Notes: generated by a model not told the origin, from the letters alone. Positions 46,333 through 55,730 are shown, counted from the first letter of the stretch. The stretch is 64,000 bases of DNA from Helicobacter felis ATCC 49179 (GCF_000200595.1 NC_014810.2:1498311-1562310); one strand, 5' to 3'. Program-made: numbers and translations.

Positions 46333-46773
46333 TCACTCTCTCAAAAACCCGTATTGCCAAACTTTGGGGGTGATTAGCGCGCGCAAAGACTCTAAACTCT
46401 CTTGCAGGCTAGCGTATAAGTCTTTATAGCGCTCATCTGTGGCTTTACTTGGGGGGTTGAGCTTGCCCTTAGCATCCCTCCCACTAAAAAACTCCTTGAT
46501 ATCATACAGGCTTGCATTGGGGTTGGAGTTTTGAAAGGTGTGGTAGTAGGCATAGAGTTCACGCCCCTTATTTAAAACCTCTTTAGCTACCGCGCCAAAG
46601 GTGGGCAAGAGCGATTGAGTAGAGGCAAAAAGCGCGCTTGTTTCTGGCTCTAATTTGCCAGCTAAAAAGTCTAGGAGGGTGTGGTGGGTATAACGCCCCT
46701 TTGGTTGGACTTCTTTTTCTGCAAAGGGGATGAAATGATTAGCCCACTCATTGATACTAGGCACGCCCTCCAA
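46333..46773 (-). CDS. Unrecognised protein, probably truncated at its N-terminus
   Basis: A 146-codon helical frame (SINEWANHFIPFAEKEVQPKG, LYDIKEFFSGRDAKGKLNPP, ending VWQYGFLRE). Immediately upstream the same strand reads MQPIILDVYNTREGAYRCKKL, then a stop at 46781-46783, then GTLEGVPSINEW in frame, so the original protein started near 46846 and one stop codon now interrupts it. The family is not recognised; the neighbouring HrgA-like debris suggests a restriction-linked origin. Confidence 0.45.
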   Translation of the reverse strand: MEGVPSINEWANHFIPFAEKEVQPKGRYTHHTLLDFLAGKLEPETSALFASTQSLLPTFGAVAKEVLNKGRELYAYYHTFQNSNPNASLYDIKEFFSGRDAKGKLNPPSKATDERYKDLYASLQESLESLRALITPKVWQYGFLRE

Positions 46774-46846
46774 TGTGCCCTAAAGCTTTTTACACCGATA
46801 AGCTCCCTCGCGCGTGTTGTAGACATCTAAGATAATAGGTTGCATT

Positions 46847-47288
46847 TAAGTTCTTCAAAGAGAGATTGCGGGTCAAAATTCTTATAGGCAAAACTTGCGC
46901 CCACCATATCAGGATAGAGCCAAGAGTTTTTGCCATGTTTGCTTTTTAGAGTCTTTTTGTGAAACATAGTTTTAGTGTGTGTGTCGCTTATGCAGGAGTG
47001 CAAAGTGCGTTCATGGGGTTCTTCTTGACTAGAGCTTTGGCTAATTGCTACGCGTTCTTTTATATTTTGTCTGCATATTCTCTAAGCGTAATGCTAATAG
47101 GCTTACCCTCCACCTATCTGCCACACGGGGATATAAGTTTGTTTTGGCACATCTTTAAACATGGCATCTAGCACTTGCACCTTGTTGAGTGCGCGCGCCC
47201 TGCTGTAAATGTCATAGATAGACACAGGAGTTTTAGTCTCTTTGAGCACTTCCATGACAACTTCTAGGCATTCTGCTTTTATTTTCTT
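46847..47288 (-). pseudogene. Decayed HrgA-like restriction-associated gene
   Basis: Minus-strand pieces read KKIKAECLEVVMEVLKETKT and VSIYDIYSRARALNK (a HARE-type winged helix, the N-terminal domain of HrgA), then stops, then KHGKNSWLYPDMVGASFAYK and NFDPQSLFEELKCNLL ending at about 46850. The second part matches the conserved YPD-G region of HrgA/COG2958 proteins that travel with restriction systems in Helicobacter. Several stops and missing sequence show that the gene is dead. Domain names are by resemblance. Confidence 0.45.
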
Positions 47289-47294
47289 TCCCTA

Positions 47295-49277
47295 TTATTT
47301 GGCTGTGCAAGCTTGTTTAAAGCCCTTATCACAGGCTTTTTTGTAGTATGTTTGGGCTTTTTGTGTGTCTTTACCCACGCCTAAGCCATTTTCATACAGA
47401 GAGCCCAAACCGGCGTAAGCAAGCGCATCGCCCTGTTTCGTGCCCTTTTTGTAGTATTCTAGGGCTTTAGCATAATCCTGCTTAACTCCGTGGCCATGTT
47501 CATAGAGCGAACCTAGTCCACCATAACCGGCATCCCCCGCTTTTTTATAAAGTTCTAAGGCTTTGGCGAAGTTTTGGCGGAAAGCGTGCCCACCCTCATA
47601 GAGTGCGCCCAAACCAGCGTAGCCTCTTGTATCGCCCGCGTTGATGGCACGCCTGTAGTATGTAATCGCACCCAAGTAGTCGCGCACCATCCCTAAACCT
47701 TGCTGAGAGGCAAGAGCCAAAAAATAATACCCCGCCTCTCCAGCCTTTTTGTAATACTTGATGGCTTTGCTATAATCTTGTTTCACCCCGTAGCCATTTT
47801 TGTATAACTGCCCCATGCCCGCATAACCTGCAATGTCTCCTAACTTGACAGCTTGGTGGTAAAACTCCATAGCCTTTGCATAGTCTTGTTTGACCCCCCG
47901 CCCATTTTGATAGAAGTTAGCTAGACGCTCATAAGCCAAGGCGCTCCCCTTTCGGATAGCTTTTTGGTAGTATTGAATGGCTTTAGCATCATCTTGTTTG
48001 ACCCCATGCCCCATCTCATACATTTGTCCGATATAAAACCAACCATCACCCTTCCCCAAAGAGGCCGCTTTTTGGTAATACTCGATCGCTTTTGTTGGGC
48101 TTTTAGGCACGCCTTTGCCCTCAAGGTATAAGGAGGCCATGCTATAGTAGCCCAAAGCATTGCCCGTTTGCATGCCTTTTTTATAGTAGTTGATCGCCTC
48201 TTGGTAGTCTTGGGCTACCCCCTTGCCATCTTTATACATGTTGCCAAGCTCCACATAACCCCAAGAACTGCCCTTATCTGTAGCCTTTTGAAAATATTCT
48301 AGGGCTTGTTGGGCACCTTTTTCCCCCTGCACCCCTATATACAACAACCCGATATGGACATAACCATCCGGATCGCCTGCATTAGCAACCTCTTGGTAAA
48401 GCTTAAGGGCGTTGTCATAATCTTGCCCATCTTGGTATTTCTTAGCCTCGGCGTTTAAGAGTCTAATGAGGTCTTTTTGGGCTTCTTTATCCCCAGCTTT
48501 AGCCCCCTCTTTGTAATAGAATTGGGCTTGGCTAATATTTTGATCAACCCCATAGCCCCCATTTTCGTAAATAGAGCCCAATATGCGGTTTGTTTCTTCA
48601 GCAAAACCTCCTGTCGCGGCTACATCCAAATATTCTACAGCTTTAGCATAGTCCTTTTCAACCCCCAAGCCATTAAAATACAAACGCCCTATGCTCCAGT
48701 ATGCCCCCACTACAGCGCCTCCATCTTTGCCTTTTTTGCCTTTTTGATAATATTCCATCGCTTTAGCATAGTCTTGTTTCACCCCCCACCCATTTTCATA
48801 CATCAATCCTAATTCAACAAGTCCTGTAACATTTCCCTTTAGCGAAGCTTTTTCAAAGTATTTAAATGCCTTGTGGTAGTCTTTGGCAACCCCCTCTCCA
48901 TTCATATACAGAACCCCCAATTGAATCATCGCATCATCATCACCCTTATCTACGCCTTTTTGGTAGGCCTCTAGGGCTTTTTTGTATTGTTTGGCTTTTT
49001 CGTACAATTTTCCTAAGTTGGCGTAGGCTGTGGGAACTCCTGCCTGTGCAGCCACTTTAAAACACGCGATGGCGTCTTCCTTGCGAAACCCTAATTGTTC
49101 CAACCTTGCAGACTCAGCATTGCGTACAGCACTGACCATCATCTCGTAAGCCACATAACCCACATCGGGCACCTCAACACCGCATTGTTTGGGATCATCA
49201 AAAGAATTTCTTGCTCCCAAAACATCCGCCCCCAACGCCAACGCACACACTGCCACTTTCATTTTTGTTTTCATCAA
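47295..49277 (-). CDS. Large exported Sel1-repeat protein
   Basis: A 660-residue protein with a signal peptide at residues 1-21 and about sixteen Sel1-like repeats of 33-38 residues, each with the pattern AxYxxLGxxYxxGxGVxxDxxKAxxYYxKA. The repeats form a curved solenoid for protein or peptide binding; it belongs with the Helicobacter Sel1/Hcp family, but the paired Cys typical of Hcp appear only near the end (KKACDKGFKQACTAK). The high DNA similarity between repeats makes length change by recombination likely. It is followed upstream on the same strand by a second Sel1 lipoprotein gene 9 bases away. Confidence 0.85.
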   Translation of the reverse strand: MMKTKMKVAVCALALGADVLGARNSFDDPKQCGVEVPDVGYVAYEMMVSAVRNAESARLEQLGFRKEDAIACFKVAAQAGVPTAYANLGKLYEKAKQYKKALEAYQKGVDKGDDDAMIQLGVLYMNGEGVAKDYHKAFKYFEKASLKGNVTGLVELGLMYENGWGVKQDYAKAMEYYQKGKKGKDGGAVVGAYWSIGRLYFNGLGVEKDYAKAVEYLDVAATGGFAEETNRILGSIYENGGYGVDQNISQAQFYYKEGAKAGDKEAQKDLIRLLNAEAKKYQDGQDYDNALKLYQEVANAGDPDGYVHIGLLYIGVQGEKGAQQALEYFQKATDKGSSWGYVELGNMYKDGKGVAQDYQEAINYYKKGMQTGNALGYYSMASLYLEGKGVPKSPTKAIEYYQKAASLGKGDGWFYIGQMYEMGHGVKQDDAKAIQYYQKAIRKGSALAYERLANFYQNGRGVKQDYAKAMEFYHQAVKLGDIAGYAGMGQLYKNGYGVKQDYSKAIKYYKKAGEAGYYFLALASQQGLGMVRDYLGAITYYRRAINAGDTRGYAGLGALYEGGHAFRQNFAKALELYKKAGDAGYGGLGSLYEHGHGVKQDYAKALEYYKKGTKQGDALAYAGLGSLYENGLGVGKDTQKAQTYYKKACDKGFKQACTAK

Positions 49278-49285
49278 TTCTCCTT

Positions 49286-49990
49286 TTATTGACCTATTTC
49301 ATCCAAAATTTGGCAAGCCTGTTTGACATTGCCTTTGCATGCAATGTTTAAATGTTCCCGGGCTTTGTCGCCATTTTCGGGCACACCGATCCCATTGATA
49401 TACATGATCGCTAAAGTCAAATGGGCGGGCATATTTTGCCCTTGAATGGCTAAGTTAGCGTATTCTAAGGCTTTTTTAGTGTCTTGCTTTGTGCCTGCAC
49501 CAAAGACATACATATGGGCTAATCTAGCGTATGCGCTAACAACTTTTTTGCTAGCGGCTTGGGTGTAGTAGTCAAAGGCTTTGGCATCATCTTGTGCCAC
49601 GCCCTGAGCATTAAAGTACATATCTCCTAGTGCTACCAGCGCATCAGCATTACCCCCCTTGATGGCTTCTTGCAAGTCTGTTAGGGCTTTGTCATAGCTA
49701 TAGTCTTCATAGCCTACTTGGTTTGGATTTGCTAGGTATGATGTGGCGCGTTTGTAGGCTAATTGCGTTTGTATAGACTGCCATTGTGCTTGTAAAGACT
49801 GCCCTGTCTGTCGTTGTTTAGCCCCCTCAGCCCCCCTAGCCTGCTGCCACTCTTGGCGTTTTTTTTGCAAAATTTGATTGGGCGTTTCTTGGGGTTGTGA
49901 ACTCCCCAACAACCCCCCCAAACACCCACTTAGCATAGGGGTCAATAAACACCCACCCAGCACAACAGAACATGATTTAAAGATTTTCAT
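49286..49990 (-). CDS. Sel1-repeat lipoprotein
   Basis: A 234-residue protein with a lipoprotein signal (MLSGCLGGLLGSS, lipid on Cys23), a Gln-rich helical stretch to about residue 80, and three to four Sel1 repeats (ADALVALGDMYFNAQGVAQD, SAYARLAHMYVFGAGTKQD, PAHLTLAIMYINGIGVPEN). The last repeat has a Cys pair (ACKGNVKQAC). Co-transcribed with the larger Sel1 gene. A C14 tract lies 53-66 bases upstream of its start codon, inside its probable promoter region, and could change expression by length variation. Confidence 0.8.
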   Translation of the reverse strand: MKIFKSCSVVLGGCLLTPMLSGCLGGLLGSSQPQETPNQILQKKRQEWQQARGAEGAKQRQTGQSLQAQWQSIQTQLAYKRATSYLANPNQVGYEDYSYDKALTDLQEAIKGGNADALVALGDMYFNAQGVAQDDAKAFDYYTQAASKKVVSAYARLAHMYVFGAGTKQDTKKALEYANLAIQGQNMPAHLTLAIMYINGIGVPENGDKAREHLNIACKGNVKQACQILDEIGQ

Positions 49991-50005
49991 AAGAGTCCCC
50001 CAAGA

Positions 50006-50265
50006 ATGAGGGCTAAAAAAGCAAGAGAATTAGAGAGAGTTACCCCCCCCCCCCCCGCCAGGGCGCACAAAACTAAGCATAGCAATCCTTTTGTAGAAAT
50101 GAAAGGCATTATTTTAGGGGATAAAAATAAAGAGGAGCTTAAGTATTACATCCTTAACCCCTTGATAGCGGGACTAAAGACCCCACAAACTTAGAGAACT
50201 TGCACGCAATGAGCGCCATAAAATTTGTTAGGTTTTTGGCGTATCTGATTGGCTATGAAAAATAA
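50006..50265 (+). pseudogene. Broken gene with a C14 tract
   Basis: A frame from 50006 (MRAKKARELERVT, poly-Pro from the C-tract, then KHSNPFVEMKGIILGDKNKE) stops at 50194; the natural continuation, KDPTNLENLHAMSAIKFVRF and LAYLIGYEK, is in another frame and ends at 50265. One base near 50181-50184 would join them. The family is not recognised. The C-tract near the N-terminus may be a contingency tract or part of the neighbouring promoter. Confidence 0.4.
50043..50056 (+). repeat. C14 homopolymer
   Basis: Fourteen consecutive C bases, a length prone to slipped-strand change in Helicobacter. It lies inside a small rightward frame and 53-66 bases upstream of the leftward Sel1 lipoprotein gene. 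Confidence 0.95.
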
Positions 50266-50486
50266 AAAATCCCACTCTTGTAAGATTGCTCACCCATAAA
50301 GTCTAAGTCTAAATAAAGCCACAATGGTTTTTCTGTAGAGAGGGGCAACCCATCACTTTTTTCTCTTTTAAAATCTTGCACACATCCCTTGACTTCTTGC
50401 ATGGCATCTAGAATCTCTATGGCATGCAAATACCCAAGCATCCCCACCAACAAAACCAAGAACTCTATCCTGTATTTTACCTGCAT
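50253..50486 (-). CDS. Small exported protein of unknown function
   Basis: A 77-residue frame with a signal peptide (LVLLVGMLGYLHA, cleavage near residue 22) and a mature part of about 55 residues starting IEILDAMQEVKGC, with one Cys and several aromatic residues. The start overlaps the end of the larger secreted-protein gene by ten bases, so both come from one transcript. Not recognised; may be a truncated relative of the upstream gene or an independent small periplasmic protein. Confidence 0.5.
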   Translation of the reverse strand: MQVKYRIEFLVLLVGMLGYLHAIEILDAMQEVKGCVQDFKREKSDGLPLSTEKPLWLYLDLDFMGEQSYKSGIFYFS

Positions 50487-51766
50487 GGTTGATAAGCCTG
50501 CGTGAATGAGTAGTCAAATTTAAAATCCTGCAAGCGTTTTTCTTGCTTAGGATCGGCGCGGTAACAGATCTTGGCGTTTTTATCCAAAGGAGGGTGGGGT
50601 TGTGAGGGGGGGTAGTGGTCAAAAAATTGCTTGCTGAGTTGATGGACATATAGCCCTGTTTTTTTAACTTGCAAGGTTGTGTCAAAATCTATGATGACAT
50701 GGCTTAAGCGCTCGTAATTGGGTCTGCCAACAGACATGCCAATCATATTGGCTGCCTTGCCTAGCGCGCTAATGGTGAGAAACTCTCCTTTTTTTGTGGC
50801 AAACATCTCATCTACGGCGCAAAAGCAAGCGCGATTCAAACTCTGCTTGTTTTCTTGGACATCAAAGCAATGTTTGGGGGAAATGAGTTGATCTAGCCCT
50901 GTAGAAAATGCCACTAATTCTAAATTGTAATGGTGATCCCCTGCCTCCACGGGGACATTTTTTGTGGAAGTCTTGTGGTACTTAGCGTTGATGAAGATGG
51001 TGTAGGTAGAAAAATCGTTCCCAATAGTTTGGAGTTTATGGGTAAAAAGCGCGGTGTTGATGGCTTGGAGGGGATAGGTGTTAAGGGGTTGTTTGAAGGC
51101 GCGCGCGTCATAATCTACAAACAGATGGGTGATCTTAGGGGCATCGGGCTGTTTTAAATGGTAGCTTGCCTTAATGAGATAAAACGTGCCCTTGATCCAT
51201 GCTAGTCTAAAGGCTGTGCCGGGGGGTTGTGTGCTTTGGGGGGCACTTGGTTCTAAAAGGACCTTGAAGGTCTCGCCCGGCTGGTTTTCAACATAGTTGC
51301 AAAACTCATAGGGTTTTAACAAAGTGCCCTCTAAATCGGGCGTGTTGATGAAAAAATGGGGGAATTTAAGCGTGATCTCTGTGGCTTGATTTTGCTCTAG
51401 CTCAAATTGCGCCACACCCTCACCTTTTAAACAAAAGCCCTTACTGAGCTTGTTATGAGCCAAAATCCCCACACAAAAGCCATAATCAGTGTATTGGCTT
51501 GGGGTATGGTTTTGAGCAATAGCCCTAGCCCCTGCAAAGACAAAGGAATAAAGCGTGCCCTTGATCTTGGCGGTGCGCACCACTCCTTGGATATCTTTGG
51601 GGGAATAGGTCTTAACCTCTTGAATCTTGGCGTATTTGGGGGGTTTTTCTTTGTATTGCAAAATAAAGTCCTTAGTCCATTGCGACACTTCTTGCAACGC
51701 ACTCTTGTCATCTACAGCCTGCAACACTCCTAAACCCAAAAGCACGAGGACCAAAAACCTTTTCAT
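50477..51766 (-). CDS. Exported protein of unknown function
   Basis: About 429 residues after start correction: the frame opens at 51820, but AAGGAG precedes ATG 51766 and the signal peptide MKRFLVLVLLGLGVLQA begins there. The mature protein is rich in beta-strand pattern, Pro and aromatic residues, with several Cys (YGFCVGI, GFCLKGEG, RACFCAVDE, KICYRAD), suggesting a disulfide-bonded periplasmic or surface protein. No known domain recognised. The 77-residue exported protein follows in the same transcript. Confidence 0.65.
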   Translation of the reverse strand: MKRFLVLVLLGLGVLQAVDDKSALQEVSQWTKDFILQYKEKPPKYAKIQEVKTYSPKDIQGVVRTAKIKGTLYSFVFAGARAIAQNHTPSQYTDYGFCVGILAHNKLSKGFCLKGEGVAQFELEQNQATEITLKFPHFFINTPDLEGTLLKPYEFCNYVENQPGETFKVLLEPSAPQSTQPPGTAFRLAWIKGTFYLIKASYHLKQPDAPKITHLFVDYDARAFKQPLNTYPLQAINTALFTHKLQTIGNDFSTYTIFINAKYHKTSTKNVPVEAGDHHYNLELVAFSTGLDQLISPKHCFDVQENKQSLNRACFCAVDEMFATKKGEFLTISALGKAANMIGMSVGRPNYERLSHVIIDFDTTLQVKKTGLYVHQLSKQFFDHYPPSQPHPPLDKNAKICYRADPKQEKRLQDFKFDYSFTQAYQPCR

Positions 51767-51789
51767 TACGACTCTCCTTATTAAACACT

Positions 51790-52600
51790 TCAATCCACAC
51801 AATCGCCCTTTTGGTAGCACTGCTCTTTGAGTTTATCAAATTTTAGATCACCCAAAGCGATGGGATGCTCTTTTTGAGGATCGTCCCATAGATTTGTGCT
51901 CGCCTAACAATTTCTTCACTTTGCTCTTTGTAACCAGCACTCTTACCTGCAATTGTAACGACACCACTTTAATTCTCAATGCACATAACAGCATGGCCAT
52001 CGCGCTAACCAAAAATCTTTAAGTTTTAGTGTTGGTTGTAGGTGCATACCAAATTTTGGTTAAATCACTCCAATTATGTGGAAAGTGTGTTTTAACCCGT
52101 GCCACAGGGCGTCACGAGCACATTGAGGTTTTCTTGAATCATTGCGCAAAGGTTATTTTTGTGGATATAGAAGCGAAGCATTTCTGCAGGTATTTAGTTA
52201 CGGTATCTGCAACGACATGGCATGGAAACAAGGAAACCCCCTATGCTTGTGTCATGAATGCCAAACTTGTGGCAGTCTCAAAGTCAAACAACGCACCATC
52301 ATATTAGAGAACACCTCGACCAAGTGTTTGCTCAGTGGTGTAGTTACGCTAGAGGATATGCGTTTAATGATGATCACCATCAGTCCTAAGAGTGTCCCTC
52401 TAGAAAAATTACGCAACAATACCAAAGCTTTGGTACACAATTAGGACAGGGGATAATCACTAGAAAAATTAGCCCCTCGAGTAAAGAAAGTATGTGGGCT
52501 AAAGAAATGCATAGACATACCCATCTTTGCGCCATCCTGAGATTTTAATACACGATCCGCTGTAGAGCTCAAAGACTAATTTAGAAACTATTTTAAATAC
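51790..52600. other. Gap with degraded reading frames
   Basis: On the minus strand, short frames before the exported-protein gene read VTIAGKSAGYKEQSEEIVRR and, one shift later, LWDDPQKEHPIALGDLKFDK to a stop at 51790, so this is the tail of a broken gene that preceded it in the same transcript. Frames of 60-100 codons on both strands between 52029 and 52444 overlap each other and show no family pattern. Nothing intact is supported. Confidence 0.4.
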
Positions 52601-52724
52601 TTAATTCCTTAAAAACACATAATCCGCATGGCCTATTTTTTCCACCATTTTATAACCATAAGAATGCAAAATATCACTTACTTCACTATATTTGTTGCTC
52701 CAAATTTCTATTTGTATAACAGGG

Positions 52725-53480
52725 TTATGATATTCTAAGAATACCCCCCCCCCCCCCCCGCAACACATGGCTTTCAAAACCTTCTACATCAATTTTTAAA
52801 AAATCAATTTTATTTACAAAGCAACCCTCTTTTTGCAATTCATCCAAACTTTTAACAACTAAATTCCCATTTTCATCATTTTTCAGGGCAGTCCCACCCA
52901 TGGAAAAGGTAGGAGAATACTTTATACTAGCCTTACCTATTTTCTCTCCCAATGCCATGTTATGTGGAACGATCACATCTTGCAGGGAATTAAGCTTAAT
53001 GTTTTTACATAAAATTTCATAAGCTTTTTTTAGTGGTTCAAAAGCGTAGACTTTTTTTGCTTTGCGCACAAGGGCATAATAAAGAGCGTTACTACCAATA
53101 TTAGAACCCAGATCCAAAATGTTAGCCTCATCTTTGAAATATTTATCTGCTTGTTGCATGACATGAGTGTCATAAAAATCATTGTCTACCACTATACATG
53201 TCTGAATGTGATCAACTGAAACATTGGGCAGATACATGGTAATTTGTCCAACATTTGGATATTTTTGATGAAAAGCATGTATGAGAGGCACATTGAATGT
53301 AAAAATCTTGTCTTTGGATTGCCTTATTTGTTCCACTCTTGTTTTTGAGAACTCATCCTTGATTAGAGTAGCCAATTCTAACTCTACAAGTTTAAGTCTT
53401 GGCTTCAGGTATCTATCCAAATACCTAATTAACATCTGTTCAACCTGTCTCTTTATCCCTTTAAATAATTGACGAAGCAT
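52725..53480 (-). CDS. FkbM-type methyltransferase, currently out of phase
   Basis: A 251-codon frame with helical N-terminus and a SAM-dependent methyltransferase core: ILDLGSNIGSNALYYAL (motif I), VYAFEPLKKAYEIL, and FLKIDVEGFESHVLRG, the FkbM signature. Such enzymes usually methylate sugars or glycans. After HVLRG a G16 tract shifts reading to a short end at 52725. In the alternative frame the protein continues FLEYHNPVIQIEIWSN and on to GHADYVFLRN, stopping at 52601, the normal end of the family. Fifteen or eighteen G would restore it, so the gene is in the OFF state. The IS608-like end lies 22 bases upstream. Confidence 0.85.
   Translation of the reverse strand: MLRQLFKGIKRQVEQMLIRYLDRYLKPRLKLVELELATLIKDEFSKTRVEQIRQSKDKIFTFNVPLIHAFHQKYPNVGQITMYLPNVSVDHIQTCIVVDNDFYDTHVMQQADKYFKDEANILDLGSNIGSNALYYALVRKAKKVYAFEPLKKAYEILCKNIKLNSLQDVIVPHNMALGEKIGKASIKYSPTFSMGGTALKNDENGNLVVKSLDELQKEGCFVNKIDFLKIDVEGFESHVLRGGGGGILRIS
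52744..52759 (-). repeat. G16 contingency tract in the FkbM gene
   Basis: Sixteen C on the plus strand (G on the coding strand). The sequence immediately beyond it in the other frame encodes the rest of the methyltransferase, showing that tract length sets the gene ON or OFF. Confidence 0.95.
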
Positions 53481-53501
53481 TCCAAATATACCTTCCTTTT
53501 C

Positions 53502-53700
53502 TTGATGTGAACCGCTCTCTCTAAAGGGAGGAGCTTCCTAACTAACTCCAAACCAGCGTTCCCGGGCTGACAAAGGCTTTGCTATTTATAGTCCGCAAGA
53601 CTAGCTCCTAACCCACTAATCTCGCTTATCTATTGCAAGGGTAGTCTTTCTTTTCTTAGCGTGCGCTTACATTCCCGTCTTAAAGAACGGAGTTTTACGC
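53502..53700 (-). mobile_element. Right end of an IS608-like IS200/IS605 element
   Basis: On the minus strand, the end of a TnpB-like frame (IQIARKTPFFKTGM, stop at 53667-53669) is followed by about 165 bases of structured sequence and an imperfect hairpin (GCTCCTCCC/GAGAGAGC), ending in GGTTCACATCAA. TCAA is the right cleavage site known for IS608, so the element boundary would be at 53502. No TnpA or remaining TnpB is nearby: it is an orphan right end. In TnpB systems this segment encodes the guide-RNA scaffold, which would here point into the fkbM 5' region. Confidence 0.45.
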
Positions 53701-53990
53701 GCAATCTGGATAGCCCCACCAAAGGGTTGGACTAACATATGCGTGTACATGTGCATGCGTGTAATTCAGCCCCAAAATCCTACCTCAAAAGCCTCGTTGT
53801 GACCCAAAAAAACAATGCAAAACTTAAGCTAAAAAAAGGATGATAAAAAACAGAAGAGCTTCCAATTCGCTTGTATAAACTTAGACTGCTTAACTTGGTA
53901 TCAAACAGGGTTTTTTAACGATAAATTGCGGTTTTAGCGAATCTTTTAAAAAATTACGCTACAACAACCCAAGTTTAGCTCTCAGGTTTA
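53701..53990. other. Gap between IS end and plasmid remnant
   Basis: No gene visible apart from the possible last codons of the TnpB-like frame. Alternating purine-pyrimidine bases (GCGTGTACATGTGCATGCGTG) lie at 53741-53761. No clear iterons or resolvable origin were found. Confidence 0.35.
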
Positions 53991-54375
53991 GCCTTTAAAC
54001 CTAAGTAAAAGTCGCAAGAGTGAAAAAGATATTCCCTCAGTCGTTCTAAAATCTCTAAAAGATGAACTGGATGTAATCGCCTATCTGGAGATGAAAAATG
54101 CCAACGACCCCATTACTCTTGAAAATCTATCCGTAGAAAAATCTAACCTAGTGCGTGAAATAGTCTCTGTCTTGTCAGCTAATGAATGGGAAAAAGACAA
54201 GATAGCTGGCATTAGTACATCACAAGACACAATAGACCGCGCAAAATCCTTGATAACGACACTTGATAAAATACAAGAGCTTTCAAAAAAGACCAATAAC
54301 CCAATGCTAAAGCAGGGGTTGAAGAAAGGCTACACAATAACTTTAAACGACATAGTTAGCACTTTAACCGTGTAG
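53991..54375 (+). CDS. Small plasmid-type protein of unknown function
   Basis: The frame is open from 53991; the first ATG is 54091, giving 94 residues, but the upstream codons (KSEKDIPSVVLKSLKDELDV, IAYLE) read as protein, so the true start may be further up at a non-ATG codon. The sequence is charged and helical (VREIVSVLSANEWEKDKIAG, KIQELSKKTNNPMLKQ). It directly precedes the plasmid Rep remnant and may be an accessory of it. No family recognised. Confidence 0.4.
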
Positions 54376-54411
54376 TTTGAATCTAGTGAGAAAACCACAC
54401 TCCCGCCCGCC

Positions 54412-55730
54412 GTGCAACAAGAGCTCCCTAAAGAAACCACACAGCCCCTGATACAAGAAAACCCCACTTTAGCAAAAGACTTAAGCATCGCCAATCACGG
54501 GCAAATCATCATGCACAACAACATCTACAAAGTCAATTTGGTACTTTGAGTGAACTTGAAAGCAATTTGTTTTTTAGTCTATTCAATCGCTTAAAAGACA
54601 AAAAGGACACCATCATCCGCTTCACCCCAAAAGAATTGAAAGCTTTAGCCGGTAATCCGCATATGGATAATGAAAGGCTTTATAAACTGGTTATTAACCT
54701 TTTTAACAACATAGCTAGGGCTAACTTTGATCTAATCAAAATGCTCGATGATGAGAAGGTGCGAAGAAGTAAAGTCATGTTTTTTAAAAAGTTTGAGATA
54801 CAGCATGACAAAAACAAAAAATTGAATACTTAGACATATAGGTCAATGACCCCCCTATTTTACATACCTACTAAACGACTTAGAAACAAACTTCACCAGC
54901 ATGCAACTGCGAACATTTGTAGATTTAAATGGCAAATATGCTAAGAACTTATTTAGACTATTGGAGCGGTTTAAAAATGCCACCAAAAACGGCGTTTTTC
55001 AAGTATATATGTACGAAAATAACATAGAAGGCTTTTGTGCTTTTATGGGTATTCCAAAAGGCACCAGAATAAGCGACATCGATATTCATATGCTAAACCC
55101 CACCATTAAGCAACTTACCCAAAAAACCCAAAAAAATCCTCTTGAACCCCCCTACAAATCCATTAAAGTGATCAAAAACAAAGCCAAAGCACGAGGACAG
55201 AAGGTACTAGGTTACACATTCGAAGTTGTTCCAAACCCCGCTATAGTCGAGCAAGAAAAAGCACTAGAAAATGCTAAAACGCTACCCCTTAAACGCTTTG
55301 GTAAAAAAGATCTTAAAGTTCTTGAAAAGGTAATAGGCGCACGAGGCAAGCTCAGTGTTAAAGACAAAAACAACAACAACTTTACCTTTAACAATGCAAT
55401 GATCGAGAACATCCAACCTAGCCCAAAAACTAAAAGAATCTGTGTGCTATTTAGAGTGAATGGGTTTTAGACCCTAAGATGATGGAAGTGATTGCCTTGC
55501 ATAGAAAACATATGCAGCTGTTTCAAGTCAGTGGCAATGAGTATATGACTCTTGTTTTTGAAAACATTGAGGAATTCAAAAACAAATTTTTAAACACCGC
55601 TCACAAAAATGGTGCTGCTAAAACCACAAGGCTTCCTCCAAAGCAGATAACCCTACTACAGATACTACTACAACAGACACCCTCCAAAGTGCACCCACAA
55701 GCACAAACCAAAGCACAGAAATTTTTGTAG
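54412..55730 (+). pseudogene. Plasmid replication initiator (Rep_3 family), frameshifted
   Basis: Pieces in several frames form a theta-plasmid Rep protein: IIMHNNIYKVNLG (54412-54549), SELESNLFFSLFNRLKDKKD and following winged helix 1 (54546-54833), winged helix 2 with FVDLNGKYAKNLFRLLERFK (54901-55470) and LDPKMMEVIALHRKHMQLFQ (55479-55730). The first and last shifts can be mended by one base in a short homopolymer (GG at 54540, TTTT at 55465). This is the initiator typical of Helicobacter plasmids, here inactive within chromosomal DNA, so it marks an integrated and decaying plasmid. Confidence 0.8.

Noticed and set aside
52029-52444. Small genes on both strands between the exported-protein gene and fkbM
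   Set aside because: The frames overlap, lack ribosome sites and show no conserved pattern; treated as non-coding or decayed.
53701-54090. Iterons of a plasmid origin upstream of the Rep remnant
   Set aside because: No repeated 15-22 base units were visible; only an alternating purine-pyrimidine stretch.
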